64,000 nt of DNA from Macrotis lagotis (lineage: Eukaryota > Chordata > Mammalia > Peramelemorphia > Peramelidae): contig NC_133661.1 of NCBI RefSeq assembly GCF_037893015.1, positions 188,192,809-188,256,808 of the forward strand. Reading direction: 5' to 3'. Shown piece by piece: positions 46,891-57,735 of the stretch (the first letter of the stretch is position 1; the number at the start of each line of letters is the position of its first letter). The position numbers and the translations under genes are program-made. The notes beneath the pieces were generated by a model. The model made no database searches and had not been told where the DNA came from. It saw only the letters and a list, made by a program, of their open reading frames with translations.

Positions 46891-48020
46891 TCACATCTAA
46901 AATATTAATGAAAAAGCTAGTCTCTTACATGCAAATCTCATTTAGTGCTCTTGTCAAATCAATTTTAATGACTCTAAAAATTTGAATTTATATTAGTTCT
47001 GGAAACTCAAGTTTCTAAGGACTTTGGGTTGTGGATTCTCAGGAATGCATAAGTGATAAATTTGGGATAAGGGAAAGAGATACAATATTTTAAAAGAATA
47101 GGGGGAGACACTAGTAATTATTTAAAATATGAAGAGTGGGAAAATGTTGTGAGCAACTCAAAGATAAGTAAACTCTCTAGAATGTAAGGGATTATATAGG
47201 TGGACAGAGGTTGGGGCGGGGTGGGGTGGATAGACCTAAGAGATGAAAGGAGAGCCATGATGCATTTTGAGATCTACTGACTCAATGGTCTGAGGAATCT
47301 GAGTGAATGAGGGATTAAATTTTGGGCAATTTGATAAAAAATCTTTCTGAGTCATTTCTAGTGATGCTCTTGGTCATGTCTCAAGGACTACTTTAAGTCT
47401 TTAGAGAAGGGAGATTTTCAGAACTCCTAATGGATTGATTCAAAATCAGAACTGGGAATTAAAAACTATAGTAGTGTGATGAGAATGAGACCAAAAATAA
47501 CAAGTGCTAATGCTTGATGGCTCTCTCAACTCAACAGGCTAACTATTACCTTTGATTCAACCTATCTGTACCCCTTTAATTTCAGGCAGAATGATTACTG
47601 ATAATAGGCTTTGAGTAGTTAGGGATTAAAGGATCTAAAAACAGTTTTATGATATTATCTCTCCCTTTTCATGAGATTATCCCTTTTATAAACTAAATAT
47701 CTATCCTGTCTTGATCTAAATAAGACTGTGCATATGATTGAGTCTGGGTACTATTGAAACACTGTTCATTCCATAATAACCCCTGAGAATTGGATAAGAC
47801 TATCAAAGTATGCTTCCCAGTCCTTTTCAGTGATATTCACTTTTAGTGCTGCTTCCCTATTGTAAAGAGACTTTGTGGGAGGCAGGAACAGAAAAGCAAT
47901 ACAACCTCATAAAGCATTCAGAGTCCAGAGAACTGTAGGTTGATATGGTCTAACACTGAATCACTAACCTAAAGCTCTCAAAGTCTCACTATTCCCCAAC
48001 TATACAATAGAAGCACTTTT
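46891..48020. other. Intergenic, nothing recognised
   Basis: No coding sequence or repeat family that I can name. A GGGGCGGGGTGGGG-like run lies at about 47212-47228. Confidence 0.5.
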
Positions 48021-48039
48021 GTAATCTTTTGGGATCCTA

Positions 48040-48180
48040 AAGATAAGAAGAACTTTGGTGCAAATCCCACTTCATATACTTAATAGTTCTGTAATGCTGG
48101 GACAAGAACTTGCCCACTCTAGGCCTCAGTTTCCTCATATAGAAATATAGGAGTTAAACTTGGTAAACCCTAAGGTCGTT
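48040..48180 (+). mobile_element. MIR SINE fragment, sense
   Basis: GGTGCAAATCCCACTTCATA, TAGGCCTCAGTTTCCTCATA and GGAGTTAAACTTGGTAAACC carry B box and core of MIR. Confidence 0.65.
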
Positions 48181-48214
48181 AGATCTTACTGTTTACATCT
48201 TTTTTGTACTTGTG

Positions 48215-48565
48215 TCCATTACTTTGCTGGTGAGGAAATTGAGCCTTGTAGAAGTGAAAAGACCTACCCAACATTTTTCAAAGTTAGCCAGAAGGGTTTT
48301 TTTTTTCTCTATCTCCCCCTTCCCATTTCTCTAGATTATTATCCATGATTGTCTTTGGTCATAATTTGCCTTTTCATAGGTTAGAATGATTGAACTGGAA
48401 AATATCTAACTTCTTCAATTTAACACAATTCAGTTCAAATCAAAGAGATTCATGAAACATTTATTCATTTTACAGTTGCTAACTAAGGTCCAAGAGGCTA
48501 AATATTTTCCCCAGAGTCACATAGCTAATTAGTGGTAAAAGCAAGACTAGAACAGTGGTATCTCT
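48215..48565 (-). mobile_element. MIR-type fragments, antisense
   Basis: Two stretches (about 48220-48290 and 48460-48565) with the antisense MIR pattern, for example ATTTTACAGTTGCTAACTAA, then CCCAGAGTCACATAGCTAAT. Between them is unassigned pyrimidine-rich DNA. Confidence 0.5.
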
Positions 48566-49362
48566 GTTTCTGTTTCTGTAAATATCTAAGCAATAGAGTT
48601 TGTTGTGAGGATCAAATGTGATAAAGAATATCATATTCTAAGTGCACTCATCATTTTTATGTAGATGTCAGTTATAATAACTGAATCAAACTTGTTATTG
48701 TGTCTGTTGACTTGTATTCATAGTTAAGTCAATCCTCATGTTATCTTTTGATCTAACTCAAAGACTCATGACTTATTAAAGTTGCAAGGAACATTGGAGA
48801 TCATTTACAAATAATAAAATCTTTTGTCTGCACACATTCAATGTTTCCATACTGCTAACATGGTCATTTCTCTCAGTCTTATTCTCTGAAAAGATTTAAC
48901 TCCTTCCCTCCCTAGGACTTGATAAAATTCTACACAGAAAGAAAACTGGAGGGTTTCATGTTGCATTTTGAATCCACTTTGCAGGGTTAGAATCAGACAA
49001 GGGTATGCCAAATTTTAATTTCAATTCTTTTAGTAAAAGTGAAAGCAAATTCTTTTTGATCAAACCATTTCAGACCAATTTGAGTAGGTATTTTTCCCCA
49101 TTAAGGGAGCTGAAAGTCTCAACACCAACACCATGACCCTGGAGACCAATGATTTTCTATTTATCCCCAGAAGAGGTACAGTATTGAGGCCTCCTCCTTC
49201 TCTCAGTCACATTTCTCTGTGCCAAGAAAGCTCATTTTCCTCCTCCTTCTTCTTCCACTTTTCCTAGAGACCCAATCACATGGTCCATCCAACACTGACC
49301 TTCCCTATTTTATTCCCAAATAAAATTCTCTTAGAATTTCCTTCAATGGGACTTCCATGGCA
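48566..49362. other. Intergenic, nothing recognised
   Basis: No gene or nameable repeat. Pyrimidine-rich at about 49.19-49.27 kb. Confidence 0.5.
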
Positions 49363-49605
49363 TTTTTCATAGGAGAACCTTCATCAGTGACTTAAGATGC
49401 CATTACAAGTGGGTCCCCTGAAAGCTATCCATTTGAAGACATTATGTAGTACTGCCTTCATCTAGAATTATAATGCCTTGGGAGCTAGTTGGCTCAGTGG
49501 ATGTAGCACTAGCCTTAGAGCCAGGAGAATGGGAGTTCAAATCTGACCTCCAACACTTGACTTTTACTAGCTGTGGTATTGTAGGCAAGTCACTTAACCT
49601 CGATT
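49363..49605 (+). repeat. Arm 1 of an inverted 243-bp duplication
   Basis: Matches the reverse complement of 55415-55657 at high identity (by eye roughly nine in ten), including about 110 bp of non-SINE DNA (GATGCCATTACAAGTGGGTC, GAAAGCTATCCATTTGAAGA) as well as the adjacent SINE head. The arms are about 5.8 kb apart. Confidence 0.85.
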
Positions 49606-49640
49606 ATATAGACTCTCTGGGGGCTTTTGACCTCATCATT
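49474..49640 (+). mobile_element. Marsupial SINE, sense, truncated 3' part
   Basis: Head GGGAGCTAGTTGGCTCAGTGG, GGGAGTTCAAATCTGACCTC, AGGCAAGTCACTTAACCTCG. Similarity to the 55.3-kb copy stops at about 49605, after which the sequence differs. Confidence 0.8.
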
Positions 49641-50610
49641 AATTCTTCATTTGAGAGGGAAGATTAGAGGATAGCTACATATATGATTACTAATTAATAA
49701 GCATCCATCATGAGAATGAAGTGCTGTGTCTTAGTTTATTTGGGCCAACATATGCATTCAGAGGCAGGCTGTAATGGTTTTTTTCAGGTTGTTGAGATTT
49801 TTAGCGTAAATATTGTACAAATATCAAAAGCCCAGCTACTACCACTGGTGCAAAGATGGAATGTAGGTATGCATACATGTTAACACTCTAGTTGCAGGTT
49901 TTTCCCAGTGCAATGGCTCTCAGGAGTATGGAGATTGGAAGTTCACAATTATTACACTTATAAGTTTGGTATGGTCTTAGTATTTGACATGTTATCCATT
50001 ATTCCTTTCTCATTCTCTATTTGGCAAGCTTAAATAAAATTTGAATGATCTTATGCTGATATTGCTTCCCATCCAGAAACTGATGTTTGATGTTTTAATG
50101 ATGTAAAAATTCCTTTACTTTCACTTCAGTTACATCCAGGAGCAAAAGAGATTTTTAGGTTTTTTAAATTTGTTGCCTATTATAGACATTAGATTTTTTT
50201 GGCGTAGAGACATAGATACTTTGATAAAGTCAGCTTCTATGAATGGATTCCCAGACTCTTCTTTAAGACGGAGAAGAACATTCAATAAGAAATACAATGA
50301 GTAAAAATAGGATTGTTCATTTTGTCTTCTATGTTTATTCCATCCCTTTAAATAGAAGTGGCTACTTTAAAAAAGACCAAATACCAAAGGATCCCTCAAA
50401 CTTTAGTTTGGGACTTTGAAATCAAATTATTTATGAGATTATTTTATTACAAAGTGATTTTTTTTAAAAACAAGATTCCAGTCTAAGTTTTAACACTAAA
50501 TATCAAAATGCCATTCTAGATAAAAGAATGTGTCAATAGGGCAAGGGCTTTATGATGTTTGAATCTGGAGGTCATTTTTCTCTTATATATTTTGAATGAT
50601 TTGTAATTTT
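49641..50610. other. Intergenic, nothing recognised
   Basis: AT-rich DNA with no gene or repeat family I can name. Confidence 0.5.
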
Positions 50611-50616
50611 ATTACC

Positions 50617-50697
50617 CAATGAGGTCTCCCTTGACTGAAGCAAGGAATGGCTCTACACAATGGGGTCTCCCTTGAATAAAGCAAGGAATGGCTCTTC
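50617..50697. repeat. 41-bp tandem duplication
   Basis: Two copies (50617-50657 and 50658-50697) share GGTCTCCCTTGA and AAGCAAGGAATGGCTCT with few differences. Confidence 0.9.
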
Positions 50698-50999
50698 ATA
50701 TTTGAATAGCTAGTTTTCATGAGTTGTTATAGACAAAAAAAAGATAAAATAATGACCAACTTTCTGGTGTGTATAGAACAGAGGAATATTGAATTAGGAT
50801 TATAAATATTCAATTTCTCTTCTCTTTTGGACCCAAGTTGCCTGCTCTTACTATGTGTTTTGCCTGAATGGAAATAAACTTTGCTGGATAAGGAGGAACT
50901 GATAGGAGGCAGAAATAATAGTACTATGAGTGGAAGTTGGAAGGTGCTAGGGGCTAAGTCCTAGGCCAAAATTTGACATGTAAGAAAAGTAGTAAGCAT

Positions 51000-51185
51000 T
51001 ATACTTAAACAACTGCCACACTAGTTTAGTACCTCATCTTCTATCTATTGGTCTATTGCTATAACCTCCCAGTTGGTCTTCCTGTCTTAAGTCTCTCTCC
51101 TCTACCCTCCATATACCTACTAAAGTGGTTTTCCTCAAGAGTAAGTCTGATCATGCCATTCCTTTTATTTGCTAATAGAAAAATA
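51000..51185 (+). mobile_element. L2 LINE fragment, sense
   Basis: CTAGTTTAGTACCTCATCTT, CCCAGTTGGTCTTCCTGTCT, CTAAAGTGGTTTTCCT and TCTGATCATGCCATTCCTTT match the ancient mammalian L2 3' ORF region. A second copy of the same segment lies at 52270-52450. Confidence 0.75.
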
Positions 51186-51329
51186 TTTATTAAAATTTAT
51201 TTATCTATTTATATACTCTATTTCTTCAGATACAAATTAAGGTCGGGTTTTAATCAGTGTCCTTAGAAAGGACAAATGTAGTTAAAATTCAATTACATTG
51301 GTATCTACATTCAGTTAGCAATTGAAGAA

Positions 51330-51425
51330 ATTGTAGAATACTAGAGTTGAAAGGATGCTTTGAGCTTATTTAGTCCAATCTTTTCATTGAATGAATTGAA
51401 GAGAATTGTCTAAATTCATGTTAGG
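51330..51425 (-). mobile_element. Ancient mammalian SINE/LINE scrap, antisense
   Basis: GAGTTGAAAGGATGCTTTGA then TTTAGTCCAATCTTTTCATT resembles a widespread ancient repeat found with MIR-type cores. The exact family is not settled by eye. Confidence 0.45.
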
Positions 51426-51499
51426 AATCTTCCTTCACTAATATTCTTTTACTCACTTATCACTTGTTAACTGTCTAATAAATTAAACAACATTTTGTT

Positions 51500-51960
51500 G
51501 TTGTCTTTTGGAGGGGTAAAGGGAAAGAAAAGGAAAAAATACATACAGTTATTACATGGTACCCTTCCTCATAGGGCTTATAATGTAGCAGGAAAGACAC
51601 ATATACAAATATACAATATGATATTTCTAGCATAACAACTAATATTATATTATTGCATTATAATAATTACATTGCAGGATGCAAGAGCAGCTGGCAGATA
51701 TTAAATGCTATGTGAGGTCAGAGGGAGAAAAGAACTTTCCCAGTGATGGAGATCAGGAATGACTCACTGGAGGAATTTGATATGCATATGGAAGGAGGAA
51801 AATAATTTCAGAAAGATGTATTGGAACAGGAGAGAATTTCAGATATAAGTAAAAGCATGAATAATGAGACGGAGTTAGGAAGCAATGAATTTGTGGGAAA
51901 GACCCTAATTGAAGTAACTTTGCTAGAGCAGAGAACAAGGAGAATAGAGTAAAAAAGACA
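51500..51960 (-). mobile_element. L2 LINE fragment, antisense
   Basis: CTCATAGGGCTTATAATGTAG is the complement of the L2 segment before its 3' end. The pattern continues with GACACATATACAAATATACA and GACTCACTGGAGGAATTTGA. Strongly decayed. Confidence 0.55.
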
Positions 51961-52269
51961 AAAAGGGTGACTGATACAAGCTTATGGTGAGTGTCTTATG
52001 TTCTATAGGCCTGTGGCCTTCATAGAGGGAGTTACAGCTTCCTGATTTGCCATGACATGATCCCAAGGGGTCTGCGGTCAACCAAATAGAAAATAGAAAA
52101 ATTCCTTAGGATTATTTGTTTATAATACAATCTCATTTGCCCTTATATAGCCTTTTCCCTATTCTTCCTTTTCTCTTTAATACATTAGCTCCCACTTTCC
52201 CCTTTCTGAACCAACTTAGACTCTAGTGTCAGCTAACCAGGCACCTAGAGCAGCAGTTACTTAGGTACC

Positions 52270-52450
52270 ATTGATATTTTACTTAAACAACTACTACTCT
52301 AGTTTAGTACCTCATCTTCTCTCTCCTGGACAATTGCATAGCTTCACAGTTGGTCTTCCTGTCTTAAGTCTCTCCCCTCTGCCCTCCATGTACCTGCTAA
52401 AGTGATTTTTCTTAAAATTAAGGCTGATGATATTATTCCTTTTATTTGGT
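52270..52450 (+). mobile_element. L2 LINE fragment, sense
   Basis: The same L2 segment as 51000-51185: CTAGTTTAGTACCTCATCTT, CACAGTTGGTCTTCCTGTCT, CTAAAGTGATTTTTCTTAAA. Two independent insertions or a local duplication. Confidence 0.75.
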
Positions 52451-52539
52451 TAATTTCAGTGTTCTTTCCATTGATATATCAGCAGACAGCAGACAGAGAG
52501 AATCTTTACGTCATTATTCTAAAACCTATTTTGTGTAAA

Positions 52540-52576
52540 GTTTATATATATATATATGTATATATATATAGATAGA

Positions 52577-52611
<35 letters not shown>

Positions 52612-52618
52612 GTATAAC
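52540..52618. repeat. Compound (TA)n/(TACA)n microsatellite
   Basis: TA repeats, then GATAGATA, about seven TACA/CATA units, then more TA. Confidence 0.95.
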
Positions 52619-52779
52619 CAACTGTATAATAGTATGGTCATATCACTTATAAATAAGTAAACATAAACATATTGGGAATATATTAAAAATTTTTAGAAAT
52701 GGAATGAATGCATTTGGAAACTATTGTTATAGGCAATGAGGAGCCACTGAATAAACTAGTTGGCCAGATCAATGCCTTA

Positions 52780-53010
52780 GGATTAAAGGAGGAAGGCGAA
52801 AAGGAGAGAAGGAAGTGAGGTAAGGGAAGAAAAGAAGAAAGGAAGGATATAAAGGGGAGGGGAGGAAAAGGGGAAAAAGAAGCAGTAAGGGAAGGACAAA
52901 AGGAGGAGGACAGGAAAGGAGTAGAGAAAGAAATGAAAATGGAGAGGAATGAAATGGAATGAGAAGAGAGGGTAGGGAAAGAAGCAAAGAAACAAAGGGA
53001 GAGAAACAGA
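52780..53010. repeat. Polypurine tract
   Basis: Roughly 230 bp of almost pure A/G on the plus strand (GGAAGG, GAGAGAAGG and AAAGAAG motifs without a fixed period). The open frames on the opposite strand here (Leu/Pro/Ser/Phe-rich) are compositional artefacts. Confidence 0.93.
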
Positions 53011-53945
53011 GGAAGAGAGGTCCCAGGAAGGACCTATGGACAAAATTTTGAGGAGCAGCCATCGTAAGAACGAGACTAATGAATCAGTAAAGGATTCAGA
53101 AAGAGAAAGGGCAGTAAAAGAGGTAGGTGGATAACCGTAGTAATAATGCATTTTTGTGTTACACTTTAAAGTTTACAAACATTATTTTATACATTTGTAT
53201 ATATGTACATATATACATACATACAGACACATATACCATCTGTCCTTCCAAAGAGCTTACTTTCAGAGATGATAGCAAGTCCATTGAAAAGGATGTACCA
53301 GTTATAGAAATCATTCTCTTCTTTTAGGGCCAGAATCTGTTCAGTCTTTTCCATGAAGTCTTCTTTAAGTTCCTCTCCCTCAACCCACAATTCAGTGATC
53401 TCTTATTCACAGTTTTTATAGTACTTTGTCTCAACTTCTCCATCCTCTTATAGAAAGGTGTCTAGGGCTACAGGATCAAAGATATTGAACTGAAGGTGAC
53501 CTTACAGCTATCTAGTATAAACTTCTCATTTTACACAGGGGGAAACTGACATCTAAGAAGCTTAAGTTGTTTCCATAGGGTTTCACAGTTAGAGGGAATC
53601 CAGGGCCTCTGTTCTTTCTACTGTATAACAACTAACTGCATTCTGAGGAAAAGCAGGACAAAGCTTTCAGTCTTTCTCTGGGGGGATCTTTCAGATATTT
53701 TGTAGTTTTACTAAATGGGATTATTTTTCAGTGTTCTAGGCTAGGTCCTAAGCAGTGAGATAAGTTCTAGAAATAAATTTCTAAAAGAAATAGAGGTAAT
53801 GTGAAATATTGACTAAAAAGATTGATTTTGAAGTCAGGAAGATCCTGGGCTCCAATTTGACTCTGATTTACTCTACTGTATAACCATGCTCAAGTCTTTT
53901 AATCCCTCAGTGACCCAGGTAACTTTCTAAGTTTATAATGAATGC
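53011..53945. other. Intergenic with simple repeats and MIR scraps
   Basis: A TATA/CATA stretch lies at 53195-53230. About 53490-53640 is antisense MIR-like (CATTTTACACAGGGGGAAACTG). About 53800-53940 is sense MIR/SINE-like (TTGAAGTCAGGAAGATCCTG, GCTCAAGTCTTTTAATCCCT). No gene. Confidence 0.5.
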
Positions 53946-53949
53946 TTGG

Positions 53950-54180
53950 AAAAATAATTTATTTATTATCTCTTGTTTGGTAGATGCTGAAATGAGGGGT
54001 GGGGAAACAAATACAAAAGTGAGTACCTTTCCTCAAGGAGCTTACATTCTAGTAGGGGGAGAAAACCCATATAGGTGAACAATAATGAGAGAAGGGAGGT
54101 TTGGTCCTGGAAGGGGTAGGAATTGTGAATGGAGGCAAAGGGTTGTAACATGCCATGCCTTTCTAGATCCAATGGTAATA
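53950..54180 (-). mobile_element. L2 LINE fragment, antisense
   Basis: CCTCAAGGAGCTTACATTCT is the complement of the AGAATGTAAGCTCCTTGAGG block characteristic of L2 3' ends, followed by further antisense L2-like sequence. Confidence 0.75.
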
Positions 54181-54892
54181 TTTGAATGGTGACAGCGTAG
54201 ATATCTAGATGACTCCAGTAAGTTCTGGATTTTCTTGTGGTTTTCTGTGGACAGATGTAAACAAAACCCTATAGCTGGTTAGATACTGTGGGTTATATAA
54301 TTATGTCCTCATTCATTCACTGAATAGGAGTGGAAAGTTCCAAAACTGAATACATTAATTGATTAAGAAAGTTGGATTGAGATGTGTTTGAAAGGATGAT
54401 GGTATCCAGAGGTCAAATCCTGAGACCCTTTATTGAAGATGGGGAGAAGAAATTTAGTAGCTGGATTTATGGCAAGTTACTGCAGTAGGGTCTAATTTTC
54501 TGAAGAGGTATTACAGGGTAGACTCTGAAGCATGATGTAGGTCCCAAGATACATAGGAATTGCTGATCAATAAATGTCATTAGAAAGATTTTACATATTG
54601 GGAATTATCCACTTTACCACATTTTTGAAATCACAGACAACACAAAACAAACAAAACTCCTGAAAAACAAAATTCAATTAACTGTTTAGGTTGACATTAT
54701 CTGAAAAGATAGCAGGGGCATGTATAAAAAGGCTTTGTGCTAGTGTGTTGGGTACAACTGGTTAAGATCTTAAATTCTAACAGAATTGAATAGCTCTGGG
54801 TATAGTGTTAAAAGAGAGAAACTTAGTCAGAAAATGGATGGCAGCAAAGAGAAACTCAGCAGATATTTCTGATTCTATCCCAATGATGTCAG
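54181..54892. other. Intergenic, nothing recognised
   Basis: No gene or clear repeat. It possibly contains decayed L2 near 54.35-54.55 kb. Confidence 0.45.
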
Positions 54893-55015
54893 AATAATAA
54901 TGTTTGTCCTTCATTCTCAAAGAAGACCATGACATCAGGGAAATGATTACATGACAAGCACATGAATTGGATTTGAGTGGGGGAGGTTGCTGTGCAAAGT
55001 CATCAACCTCACAAG
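54893..55015 (-). mobile_element. Long marsupial SINE, 3' part only, antisense
   Basis: GTTTGTCCTTCATTCTCAAA, GAAGACCATGACATCAGGG and ACAAGCACATGAATTGGATT are the antisense 3' part of the 290-bp SINE. The head half is absent. Confidence 0.85.
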
Positions 55016-55281
55016 AACCTGAACAATTCTTTAGAAAGTAAGCAATTTCAAAGAAGTAGGAAAATTGCAGCACATGTATTGCTTTTGAAACACAAACTGT
55101 CCTGGCAATGTGTCCTTTATAGATATAACTTTTCAAGCATAATTGTGTGATTACAGTAAGGTGAAGAAAGAGAATTTCTTAGAATTTATTATTTATGTTG
55201 TTAAATTAGAAATATTTTGTTTTGAATTATTGTATCATTTGTTAAACTGGTAAAAAAATGCTTTGATGGAATTTTGATTTT

Positions 55282-55547
55282 GATTATGTCATTTGTTTGA
55301 AGACCATGTCATCAGTGAGGTGATACCATTACAAGATGGCTCTCCTCCAGAGCCATCTGAGTCCAGTGACAAGATCTGAATCAGGATGACTGGAGATGGC
55401 CTTGGATGCAAGGCAATCAAGGTTAAGTGACTTGTTTACAATCCCACAGCTAGTAAAAGTCAAGTATTGGAGGTCAGATTTGAACTCCCATTCTCCTGGT
55501 TCTAAGGCTAGTGCTCCATCCACTGAGCCACCTAGCTCCTAAGGCAT
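55282..55547 (-). mobile_element. Long marsupial SINE variant, antisense
   Basis: 3' part first (GAAGACCATGTCATCAGTGA, GGCTCTCCTCCAGAGCCATC), then ATGGCCTTGGATGCAAGGCA, GGTTAAGTGACTTG and the head complement ending AGCCACCTAGCTCC. Its head half and upstream flank form arm 2 of the inverted duplication. Confidence 0.85.
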
Positions 55548-55657
55548 TATAATTCTAAATGAAGGCAGTACTAAATAATGTCTTCAAATGGATAGCTTTC
55601 AGGGGACCCACTTGTAATGGCATCTTAAGTCATTGATGAAGTTTCTCCTATGAAAAA
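55415..55657 (-). repeat. Arm 2 of an inverted 243-bp duplication
   Basis: Reverse complement of 49363-49605. It includes SINE head (to about 55547) and about 110 bp of flanking non-SINE DNA (ACCCACTTGTAATGGCATCT). Similarity ends near 55657. Confidence 0.85.
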
Positions 55658-55979
55658 AGTTCATGCTATTTAAAATAGCAGTTTATGTATCACATATTTT
55701 GACTTTTCAGAGGCCTTTTTCAAATACCTATTTTGGCTCCTTTATCTTTTTGTTAGGGAATTAAGATAGATGAATTTTAAAAAGTGTCATTAATAGAATA
55801 GAAAAGACCTTCTGATTTTTATGTTCTGACCATTAAGAATAAGGTTACAAGAAATAGATGAAACATGATTTTTTGTTATATAAAATAATTCTTTCATAAA
55901 ATTTGAGAAAATGTTTGATTTATAGACTGGCAGAAGAGTGCCCTGGCTATTTAAATATTGCTACCAAATAATATCAGTC
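55658..55979. other. Intergenic, nothing recognised
   Basis: AT-rich, no gene or repeat named. Confidence 0.5.
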
Positions 55980-57085
55980 TATCAATAAGCATTTTTAAAT
56001 GCCCTGTATATCCCCAAAATTGGGGGGGGGGAAGGATAAAAATGGAAGAGTAGTTTACATTCTGTCAGGGCGAGGTAATGTATACATATATAGAGTAGAA
56101 ATATATGAGTATATACAACATAAATACAAAGTGAATTTACAGGGTTGGAGAAGGCATTAGAATCTTGGGTGATTAGGAAAAACTTCAAGTAAAAGGTAGT
56201 ATTTCAGCTTAATTTTGAAGGAAAAGTAGAATTCTATTTAAGAAGTAGGGACAAGGAGGGAGTATATTTCAAAATCATCTGTCTTGCAAAATTTTGGATT
56301 TATCTAACATAATCATTCTCTTTAAATTGATTTTGAATATACTTTTATATATACTTCCCTCCATTAGAATATAGGGATTTTTTTCATTCTTTATAGGACA
56401 TAATACCTATAACATTAATAGATGCTTAGTAATTAATTGTGGATTAATTAGCAGATTCCAAGTAGGTGGAGGAGGTAGTCTGTAAAAGTCATAGAAAAGG
56501 AGATGAAATATCTTAATCAAAAACCAGTCATGCCAAGTCAGTTTGACTGTGCCTTAGAATGAATGAAGGGGTTTAATACAAAGAATTAAAAGCTTGATTG
56601 TAAAGGGCTTTATATGCTAAACAGAAATGTTTGTATCATCAAGAAACTCCTGGAGAATGTCATAGTCAGATGTGAAATTCTTGGAGAATAGTTTTAGCAA
56701 CTTTGTGAAATGAGAGATTTACGCTTGGAAAAACAATAAAGAAACTATGGCAACACTTCAGGCAAGAGATTATGAGGATTTGAAGTAGAGCAGTAGCAAT
56801 GTTGATGTTGAAAAGGAATGAGAGGTTTTAGAGGCAAAATCAAAAATACTTGACTATTGATTATATATTCAGGGAGAAGGAGAGTGAGGATTTGAGAATT
56901 CTTCTTAGCTTATAAACCTGAGAAACCTAAGAGAATATTGTCCTAAAAAGAAATAAGGATACTTGGAAGAGGCATGAGTTTTGGGGGCAAGATAATGTGA
57001 GTTCACCTTTGGACATACTGAGTTTGATATGGGTCCCAAATATCCAGGAGACTGGAGATAGATAAATCTGGATCATCTGTGTAGA
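55980..57085 (-). mobile_element. Long decayed L2 LINE, antisense
   Basis: Successive antisense L2 blocks: CAATAAGCATTTTTAAATGC (3' end), GAGAAGGCATTAGAATCTTG, GGAAAAACTTCAAGTAAAAGG, TTAATTTTGAAGGAAAAG, later AAGGGCTTTATATGCTAAAC, and TTTGGACATACTGAGTTTGA with TCCAGGAGACTGGAGATAG. The last block corresponds to reverse transcriptase coding DNA of L2. It may have gaps, and boundaries are approximate. Confidence 0.65.
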
Positions 57086-57124
57086 AATTTTAAAAGGAAA
57101 GATATTTTTATTTAATACAGTCCC

Positions 57125-57300
57125 TGACACTCTCATAAGTGTAGTTTTACAAATATTATCTCACTTGACCTCAAAATAACCCAATGGAGTAGGTGCTAAT
57201 GTTCCATTGATTTTACATTTAAGGAACCTGTGGAATACAAAGCGATTTACCCAAGGTTACATAGGTAGTAACTAGCTGAAACTGAATTTGAACTTAAAAT
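57125..57300 (-). mobile_element. MIR SINE, antisense
   Basis: AAATATTATCTCACTTGACC, AATGGAGTAGGTGCTAATGT, TTACATTTAAGGAACCTGTG and CCCAAGGTTACATAGGTAGT give an almost complete antisense MIR. Confidence 0.8.
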
Positions 57301-57419
57301 TTCCTAGTTTTCTTTAAATTAGAATTGAAGTCATTGGAACTGATGAAGCCATTAAGAGACTATAGAGAGAGAAGGGAAAAGGATACTTATATATAGAGGA
57401 ACAGGATAGGGTAAGGAAT

Positions 57420-57560
57420 GAAAAATATTTAATAAGTTCTTACCATGTTTCAATCACTGAGTTGAGTAATGGGGAGGTCCAAAAAGAAAAGTCAGGTCTC
57501 TGCTCTCAGATGATTCACAAGTGGAGTTTGGCATGAGAAATGTCACATAAAAGATACAGT
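57420..57560 (-). mobile_element. L2 LINE 3' end, antisense
   Basis: TTTAATAAGTTCTTACCATG, CACTGAGTTGAGTAATGGGG and CAGGTCTCTGCTCTCAGATG follow the antisense L2 3' terminal order. Confidence 0.6.
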
Positions 57561-57649
57561 CAAGATTTTGTAGTAGTTTTATAATATAAAAGTTGCTTCC
57601 TATCAGGGAGGCATAGTGAAAAAGAACTTACCTGATCTGGAATTTGTGT

Positions 57650-57732
<83 letters not shown>
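57650..57732. repeat. (CA)n(TA)n compound microsatellite
   Basis: About nine CA units are followed by about 32 uninterrupted TA units, roughly 0.8 kb upstream of the second olfactory receptor. Confidence 0.97.

Positions 57733-57735
<3 letters not shown>

Noticed and set aside
50617-50697. CRISPR-like array
   Set aside because: Only two directly adjacent repeat units with no spacers, in a mammalian genome.
52769-53151. Frames of 97 and 122 codons rich in Leu, Pro, Phe, Ser
   Set aside because: Translation of the strand opposite the polypurine tract; compositional artefact.
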